Shown here one piece after another: positions 58,590 to 64,000 of a DNA stretch of 64,000 bases. Position 1 is the first letter of the stretch. Each line of letters opens with the position of its first letter. The position numbers and the translations under genes were made by a program. The notes under the pieces are model-generated. The model saw only the letters and a list, made by a program, of their open reading frames with translations. It did no database searches and was not told the DNA's origin. This DNA comes from Bacteroides caccae (lineage in GTDB: Bacteria > Bacteroidota > Bacteroidia > Bacteroidales > Bacteroidaceae): positions 3,286,001 to 3,350,000 of the forward strand of contig NZ_CP022412.2 in assembly GCF_002222615.2 (NCBI RefSeq), in the 5' to 3' direction.

Positions 58590-58618
58590 AAATCCTCCAC
58601 ATAATATGCAGAGGATTT
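58590..58618 (-). terminator. Terminator after the tRNA-Arg cluster
   Basis: On the minus strand, AAATCCTC and GAGGATTT (58611-58618 with 58590-58597) form an 8-bp stem and the transcript then runs into a T-rich stretch (58581-58590). It lies just past the last tRNA. Confidence 0.75.
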
Positions 58619-58621
58619 CAG

Positions 58622-58695
58622 TGATCGCGACAGGATTCAAACCTGTAACCGGCTGATCCGTAGTCAGCTACTCTATTCAGTTGAGCTACGCGACC
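58622..58695 (-). tRNA. tRNA-Arg (ACG), copy 3
   Basis: A 74-nt cloverleaf: acceptor GGTCGCG / CGCGATC, D arm GCTC, anticodon loop CTACGGA (anticodon ACG), T arm with GGTTTGAATCC. CCA is not encoded. Downstream of the other two copies in transcription order. Confidence 0.95.
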
Positions 58696-58714
58696 TAATA
58701 ATAGTTTTGAAGAG

Positions 58715-58788
58715 TGACCGCGACAGGATTCAAACCTGTAACCGGCTGATCCGTAGTCAGCTACTCTATTCAGTTGAGCTACGCGGCC
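58715..58788 (-). tRNA. tRNA-Arg (ACG), copy 2
   Basis: Same cloverleaf as the other copies, but the third acceptor pair is C-G (GGCCGCG / CGCGGTC) rather than T-A. This compensatory change supports a functional copy. Anticodon ACG; 74 nt. Confidence 0.95.
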
Positions 58789-58807
58789 ATTTTGTTAATT
58801 CGATAAG

Positions 58808-58881
58808 TGATCGCGACAGGATTCAAACCTGTAACCGGCTGATCCGTAGTCAGCTACTCTATTCAGTTGAGCTACGCGACC
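58808..58881 (-). tRNA. tRNA-Arg (ACG), copy 1
   Basis: A 74-nt cloverleaf with anticodon ACG, like copy 3 apart from its flanks. The three copies are on one strand, 19 nt apart, and form a probable single transcript. Confidence 0.95.
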
Positions 58882-58960
58882 ATTGTTTCGTTTTAACGGG
58901 TGCAAAGATACGTACTTTTCCCGAATTAGCAAGCATTTCAACGACTTTTTTGTAGAAAAT

Positions 58961-61258
58961 TTATTCAATGAATCGGTAATTGAATAGTTGCCAACCAATA
59001 CTCAGTCCGACATTCCACTCTCTTTTCGGTGAGCTATAATGATTTACATATGCCGAGATGTCTCCGAATGGTAATTGACACACAACAGATATTTCTCCTA
59101 AATATTCGAATTTAGAGAAGGCTTTTCCATAATATGCCTTATTCAATGAATTTCTTTCAATCGGATAAATGGGCATAAAACCATAAAATTCTCCTCGAAG
59201 ATGAAACATCTGGTTTAAACGATAGATAGGCCGGATACCGGCACCAACAAACTGGTTGGCACGAAATGCTTCATTATAAGTGAGCTTACTATGCTGTGTG
59301 GGAGAAAATTCACCAGCCTGCATCATTGTTGCAGTATAGTTCTCTGAAAAATTCTTAGAGGCATATAATGCTTTCAAATACCACCCTAACACCCAATGCT
59401 CACTCATATTGTGGTATTTCTCTTTCATATAGGATAATTGCAACCAGGAGTGGTGCTCCTTATTATTATTTCCAGTAGCACTTTCTCCCGGATAGAATCG
59501 CTCTCTTCCAATGAAAATTTGGGCAATGAGGGCTTCTCTATAACCACGTGTCGGGTATTGTCGTGAGTTTAATGTGCTTCCGTTAAAACTGATAGAACCA
59601 CCAAACAAATCGTAGCGACTTTTATCAAACTTATCGTTTCCAAAGTCTATTACACTTTTCTGAAAATATTTATCTTCTATCCTTGCAATCCCTATTCCAA
59701 ACTCTGCCCGTTTGCTTGAAAGAAATGGCAGGCCTACTTGTAGCTTTAGGAATCGTTCATCCTTTTGGTTAAATGCCGGTTTGTCATTTCTGGAGAAAAG
59801 TTTATCCTTCTTGAAATAGTCGAAAGTACTGATAGATGCGATGAAGCGATATGAAGTAGGTATAGCAGTAGAAAAGTCTATTTTAGCCATAAACTGGGCA
59901 TTATTGTATACCTTTCCAAGTTGGCCGTCAAAAACAAATTCCTTGGCATAGTAATTTAAATCCTGATAACTGAGCCCCAGATAAATCTGATTGGAATTAG
60001 ATGTGGATATATTACCTCCTAATCTTACGGCAAAATTATTTTCCAATTTGACTTTCAGATGCAAATCGTAAGTATCATCTTCCGGATTATAGATAGCGTG
60101 TGGAATAATTTCGGAAATCATATTATCCGAAAGTAGACGGAAATACCCTTGTTTCAAGTCTTCGTAGCTGAATTCTTTGTTATCTGATTTATGAAATTCT
60201 TTTTTTATGTATGCTTGCTGTTGTGTGTTGGCACCGTCAATAATGATATTCTTGAATCGTAATTCAGGATAATTACTTCGGTAGACCATTCTTCTTAGAC
60301 GTATATTATCAAGATTTACGCGTCGATGTATGCGGCTTTTTATCGAATCCATCATACTGATAGTCCGATTATAACCTATATCATGTAATTCGTCAACACG
60401 TTGAAAATCCATAAGACCAACATTATCATACTTAAATGTCATCAAAATCCCCATTGAATCCGGAATAGAGTAGTCAGTTTTCTGCATTACCATATTTTCA
60501 ATCTGGCTCATGAGATCATTTTCTTTAGGTTTAGTGGGATTAGCCGAAACGACACTTCCGATAATAATATCCGGATGAAAATCGTTCTTCATGACATCTG
60601 TCGGAAAATTATTATAAATTCCCCCATCATAGGCTAATACGTTATCAATTTCGATGGGCTTGAACATGAACGGAAAACTCATTGATGCTCTGACAGCATC
60701 TCCTAAATCGCCTTCTTTCATGATTAATTGCTTCTTATTGTATACATCGGAGGCAATACAGCGAAAAGGAACAAAGAGTTTGTCGAAATCACCTTTACAT
60801 GCTGCAGTGGCACGTGCGTACAGATCAACGAAAACCAGATTCATTTGAATTGGATTTACGACGCTAGTGGGCAGGAATTGAGGTTTCAAACTTTTTAGAG
60901 AATCTCTAAAGGAGAAACGAATATTGAAGAACTCAGGAGTAGGAAGATTCTTTTTAAAGTGATATACATATTTCTCTTCTACTTCTCCGGAATACCATCT
61001 TTTAAAGTCTTCTGACTTTAAAAGATCTACCATGTCATCAGGAGAATATCCCATAGCATACAGAGAACCGATTATGGCCCCCATGGAGGTACCTGCAATA
61101 TAATCGATAGGGATATTATTTTCTTCCAGAGCACGAATAATACCAATGTGTGTCAATCCTTTAGCACCGCCTCCACTTAATACAAGACCTACTTTTTGGG
61201 CATAGATAGCTGGTACGATTAACCATAAAGTAATAAACACAAGAAGAATTTTTCTCAT
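58961..61258 (-). CDS. Patatin-like phospholipase fused to an Omp85-type beta-barrel
   Basis: The ATG at 61258 gives 765 residues with a signal peptide (about 1-20, PAIYAQ). The patatin domain (about 22-290) has the oxyanion loop GGGAKG (29-34), catalytic S58 in GTSMG and D211 in YDGGIYNN. A POTRA-like segment (about 345-410) precedes the Omp85/surface-antigen barrel (about 430-765), ending LFNYRFIE. Related patatin-Omp85 fusions (PlpD type) act at the outer membrane or are exported. Whether the patatin part stays on the inside or is exposed is unclear. Confidence 0.9.
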   Translation of the reverse strand: MRKILLVFITLWLIVPAIYAQKVGLVLSGGGAKGLTHIGIIRALEENNIPIDYIAGTSMGAIIGSLYAMGYSPDDMVDLLKSEDFKRWYSGEVEEKYVYHFKKNLPTPEFFNIRFSFRDSLKSLKPQFLPTSVVNPIQMNLVFVDLYARATAACKGDFDKLFVPFRCIASDVYNKKQLIMKEGDLGDAVRASMSFPFMFKPIEIDNVLAYDGGIYNNFPTDVMKNDFHPDIIIGSVVSANPTKPKENDLMSQIENMVMQKTDYSIPDSMGILMTFKYDNVGLMDFQRVDELHDIGYNRTISMMDSIKSRIHRRVNLDNIRLRRMVYRSNYPELRFKNIIIDGANTQQQAYIKKEFHKSDNKEFSYEDLKQGYFRLLSDNMISEIIPHAIYNPEDDTYDLHLKVKLENNFAVRLGGNISTSNSNQIYLGLSYQDLNYYAKEFVFDGQLGKVYNNAQFMAKIDFSTAIPTSYRFIASISTFDYFKKDKLFSRNDKPAFNQKDERFLKLQVGLPFLSSKRAEFGIGIARIEDKYFQKSVIDFGNDKFDKSRYDLFGGSISFNGSTLNSRQYPTRGYREALIAQIFIGRERFYPGESATGNNNKEHHSWLQLSYMKEKYHNMSEHWVLGWYLKALYASKNFSENYTATMMQAGEFSPTQHSKLTYNEAFRANQFVGAGIRPIYRLNQMFHLRGEFYGFMPIYPIERNSLNKAYYGKAFSKFEYLGEISVVCQLPFGDISAYVNHYSSPKREWNVGLSIGWQLFNYRFIE

Positions 61259-61356
61259 AACCCAAATCAAACAGTTGAACTTTTGTCTTTTTAAACGTTC
61301 AAATATATACAATACTTTTCAATTAATCGATATTTTATCAACCGTTTTAAATCGAA

Positions 61357-61395
61357 AAAGAGCATTACGACGTGTTTTAACGTCGAATGCTCTTT
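61357..61395 (-). terminator. Terminator after htpG
   Basis: On the minus strand, AAAGAGCATTCGACGT pairs with ACGTCGTAATGCTCTTT with one bulge (61380-61395 with 61357-61373). A T-run follows. It closes the htpG transcript. Confidence 0.8.
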
Positions 61396-61427
61396 CCTGA
61401 AGTTATATAATGGATAAAGGGGCGATA

Positions 61428-63473
61428 TTAAATCAGCTCGATACTACGCTTTACGAAGTTATTCAAAGCTTCACCTTTCAACATATTGTTTTGCAACAAA
61501 GCCAAATCAATAAGTTGACGAATCACTTTATTATTGCTGGCATAACCAACAAAAATAGCTTCTTTTTTACTTTTCAGATCATCCCATTTCTTATCCAAAT
61601 CATTCAATTCGTCTTTTTCAGAGGTTGGGATATCTTCGTCCTTTTTGCCTTTTTGTTTATCTTTCAACTCATTACGTTGTTTATTGACAGCATCCATTTC
61701 CGACTGTATTGGGGCAACTTCTGCCTGGCAAGCACTTTCTTCTTCATTAAGCACTTCTTTTATTAACTTATGATCTGAATTCAATATTAAGTTGAACATA
61801 TCAGGCATTTCTCCATAAAAACTCATTCCAGCCTGAATATTTGCCATTTCTTTCATACGGCGCATATATTCACTTTGGGTAATCATTACTGGAGCTGTGT
61901 TTTCTCCTAACGCTTGTGTCATAACGTTGAATTCAACCTTATCCATTTTAGGTAATTGACTCTTAAAGGCGATTGTAATAGCATCTTGTTTGCCTGCTTC
62001 CAACACTTCGCTTTTTCTATCTTCTTTTACAATAAGATTGTCAACAACATCACTATCCACACGGGTAAAACGAGATTTCTCGAATTTTTGTTCCAACATG
62101 CTTACCATAGCTACATCTAATTGACCATCCATCAACAAAACATCATAGCCTTTATTGGTAGCTGCCTCTATATAACTATATTGTTCATCCTTATTATTAG
62201 CATATAAATAAATCAGATTTCCGTCTTTGTCTGTCTGATTATCTTTAATCAAAGTTTGGTATTCTTCAAATGTGTAATGTTTACTATCCGTATCGGTGAA
62301 AAGGGCGAATTTCTGCGCTTTCTCGTAAAAATCCTCTTGAGTCAGCATACCATAATTGATAAATATTTTCAAATCATTCCACTTGTCTTCAAACTGTTTG
62401 CGGTCATTCTTAAAGATAGATTGCAAACGGTCGGAAACTTTCTTCGTGATATATGTTGATATCTTCTTCACATTCGAATCGCTTTGCAAATATGAACGGG
62501 AAACATTCAATGGTATATCCGGAGAATCTATGACCCCATGCAATAAAGTTAAAAAGTCCGGTACAATGCCTTCAACTGAATCTGTCACATACACCTGGTT
62601 GCAATATAATTGAATTTTATTCTTGTTCAGTTCAATATTACTTTTTACTTTAGGGAAATAGAGGATACCCGTTAAATGGAATGGATAATCCACATTCAGA
62701 TGAATCCAGAAAAGTGGTTCATCAGACATCGGATACAACTTACTATAAAACGATTTGTAGTCCTCATCCGAAAGTTCACTTGGTTTGCGTGTCCACAAAG
62801 GAGTAGTATCATTAATGATATTATCTTCGGCTGTTTCTACTTGTTTGCCATCTTTCCATTCTTTTTTCTTTCCAAAGGCAATAGGAACAGGAAGGAAACT
62901 GCAATATTTTTTCAAAAGCTCAGATATACGGGATTCTTCAAGAAACTCTTTGCAGTCATCATCAATGTATAAGATGATATCTGAACCACGACCTGCTTTA
63001 TCTACTTCTTCAATAGTAAATTCTGGGCTACCATCACAAGTCCATTTTACAGCTTGTGCACCATCTCTATACGATTTGGTGATGATTTCAACTTTCTTGG
63101 CGACCATAAATGCTGAATAGAACCCAAGTCCGAAATGACCGATAATAGCATTTGCATCATTCTTGTATTTTTCCAGGAAGTCATTAGCTCCTGAGAATGC
63201 GATTTGATTGATGTATTTTTCGATTTCTTCTGCAGTCAGACCAATACCGTGATCGGAGATAGTAATGGTGTCTTTACCTAATTCAACATGAATAGTCAAA
63301 TCGCCTAGTTCACCTTTAAATTCACCAATAGAAGCGAGTGTATTTAGCTTCTGAGTGGCATCTACTGCATTGGATACTAATTCACGAAGAAAAATTTCAT
63401 GGTCACTGTACAAAAACTTTTTGATGATAGGGAAAATGTTTTCTGTTGTAACCCCAATATTACCTTTTTGCAT
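61428..63473 (-). CDS. htpG: HtpG (Hsp90) chaperone
   Basis: This 681-residue protein has the N-terminal GHKL ATPase (LRELVSNAVDATQKL with the catalytic E, DHGIGLT, GHFGLGFYSAFM), a middle domain (LPLNVSRSYLQ-like, here DIPLNVSRSYLQSD) and a C-terminal dimerisation domain. The charged linker before the C-terminus (KDKQKGKKDEDIPTSEKDE) is longer than in E. coli. It folds client proteins in the cytosol. No TAnnTTTG box is obvious upstream. Confidence 0.96.
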   Translation of the reverse strand: MQKGNIGVTTENIFPIIKKFLYSDHEIFLRELVSNAVDATQKLNTLASIGEFKGELGDLTIHVELGKDTITISDHGIGLTAEEIEKYINQIAFSGANDFLEKYKNDANAIIGHFGLGFYSAFMVAKKVEIITKSYRDGAQAVKWTCDGSPEFTIEEVDKAGRGSDIILYIDDDCKEFLEESRISELLKKYCSFLPVPIAFGKKKEWKDGKQVETAEDNIINDTTPLWTRKPSELSDEDYKSFYSKLYPMSDEPLFWIHLNVDYPFHLTGILYFPKVKSNIELNKNKIQLYCNQVYVTDSVEGIVPDFLTLLHGVIDSPDIPLNVSRSYLQSDSNVKKISTYITKKVSDRLQSIFKNDRKQFEDKWNDLKIFINYGMLTQEDFYEKAQKFALFTDTDSKHYTFEEYQTLIKDNQTDKDGNLIYLYANNKDEQYSYIEAATNKGYDVLLMDGQLDVAMVSMLEQKFEKSRFTRVDSDVVDNLIVKEDRKSEVLEAGKQDAITIAFKSQLPKMDKVEFNVMTQALGENTAPVMITQSEYMRRMKEMANIQAGMSFYGEMPDMFNLILNSDHKLIKEVLNEEESACQAEVAPIQSEMDAVNKQRNELKDKQKGKKDEDIPTSEKDELNDLDKKWDDLKSKKEAIFVGYASNNKVIRQLIDLALLQNNMLKGEALNNFVKRSIELI

Positions 63474-63540
63474 AATACGTATATTTTTAAATTTATCTAT
63501 TTGATTGATTTTAGTTGATATATTTGTTCAGATAAACACA

Positions 63541-63570
63541 AAAAAAATGCCAGACCCTAAGGTCTGACAT
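63541..63570 (-). terminator. Terminator after clpC
   Basis: On the minus strand GTCAGACC and GGTCTGGC form an 8-9 bp stem (63561-63570 with 63547-63556) followed by a T-run (complement of 63538-63547). Confidence 0.8.
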
Positions 63571-63609
63571 TATGGCATATCTTATGTGCCCTTATTGAAA
63601 ATAATTCCT

Positions 63610-64000
63610 TTATTGAGGAGTAACGACTTTCATCTCCAAACCTCCTTTTTCTTCATTAAGAGAGACTTGAATTATATCTTTTTCTTTTAAAGAAGAAGAT
63701 ATGATAAGTTCAGATAATCCATCTTCCAAATATGTCTGAATTGCTCGCTTTAAAGGACGGGCACCATATTGTACGTCATACCCTTTTCCAGCAATAAATT
63801 CTTTCGCCTTATCATCAATAATAAGTTTATAACCAATAGCTTCGATTCTATCATACAATCCTTTCAGCTCAATATCAATAATCTTCGTAATAGCTTCCAA
63901 GGAAAGTTGGTCAAATGTTATGATTTCATCTACACGGTTGATAAATTCGGGCGCGAATGATTTATTCAAAGCTTTCTGTATGACACTTCGCGAAAATTCT
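63610..64000 (-). CDS. clpC: ClpC-type AAA+ unfoldase, C-terminal part only
   Basis: The minus-strand frame runs past the right edge; the visible 130 residues are the C-terminal Clp domain: SFAPEFINRVDEIITF (sensor-2 side arginine finger region), then GYDVQYGARPLKRAIQTYLEDGLSELII, which is the ClpC/ClpB C-terminal block. The length and the ARPLKRAI motif fit ClpC. The N-terminal repeat and first AAA+ domain are outside the window, so ClpC rather than ClpB is the better but not certain call. Confidence 0.85.
   Translation of the reverse strand, partial: EFSRSVIQKALNKSFAPEFINRVDEIITFDQLSLEAITKIIDIELKGLYDRIEAIGYKLIIDDKAKEFIAGKGYDVQYGARPLKRAIQTYLEDGLSELIISSSLKEKDIIQVSLNEEKGGLEMKVVTPQ

Noticed and set aside
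58707..58955. Reading frame covering the tRNA genes
   Set aside because: It repeats the same peptide because it reads through duplicated tRNAs; not a protein.

Overview
The window reads as a Bacteroides chromosome segment, close to the B. thetaiotaomicron / B. ovatus group; I do not call a species. The reasons are a SusC/SusD pair, RagB/SusD lipoproteins, a dihydroceramide-type serine palmitoyltransferase, an ISAon1-type transposase, and Bacteroides -7 boxes (TAnnTTTG) upstream of many genes. Coding density is high, and the two edge genes are cut by the window (a response regulator at the left, a ClpC-type ATPase at the right).

Region 1 (1-18854) is one regulatory and export unit. A minus-strand NtrC-family response regulator faces a plus-strand operon of TolC, HlyD, three FtsX/MacB-type permeases, one ATPase and three more permeases. 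The gap between them holds two matching inverted repeats 21 bp apart and a -24/-12 (sigma-54) promoter just before the tolC-like gene, so the regulator probably switches on the operon directly. Region 2 (18900-29011) has two small lipoproteins, serine palmitoyltransferase opposite a lipid kinase, aspS-gtrA, the agmatine-to-putrescine pair aguA/aguB with a DUF2148 iron-sulfur-type protein, and a FetAB-like ABC exporter followed by a small unknown gene.

Region 3 (29079-38293) is a small polysaccharide utilisation locus: GH29 fucosidase, SusC, SusD and two surface lipoprotein-like proteins. Between the fucosidase and susC lie two 22-bp inverted repeats that look like recombinase crossover sites. 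They enclose about 244 bp with promoter -7 boxes pointing away from susC. This is a candidate invertible promoter, seen here in the OFF orientation, and it is the most interesting item in the window. Region 4 (38294-39068) is a gene-free, repeat-rich stretch with a terminator-like hairpin, a MITE-like element with 16-bp terminal repeats, a TTGCAGAT cluster, a 22-bp tandem array and a 16-bp hairpin.

Region 5 (39069-57259) is mainly housekeeping: DUF4891 lipoprotein, Nif3-like protein, zinc-ribbon coiled-coil protein, a tripartite RND efflux pump, a lone HsdR_N nuclease-like protein, AMP nucleosidase, holA, an XRE regulator after a 1.2-kb AT-rich gap, pyrK-pyrD, trmD, ligA and dapA. Region 6 (57260-64000) has a decayed ISAon1-type insertion, three tandem tRNA-Arg(ACG) genes, a patatin/Omp85 outer-membrane protein, htpG and the end of clpC.
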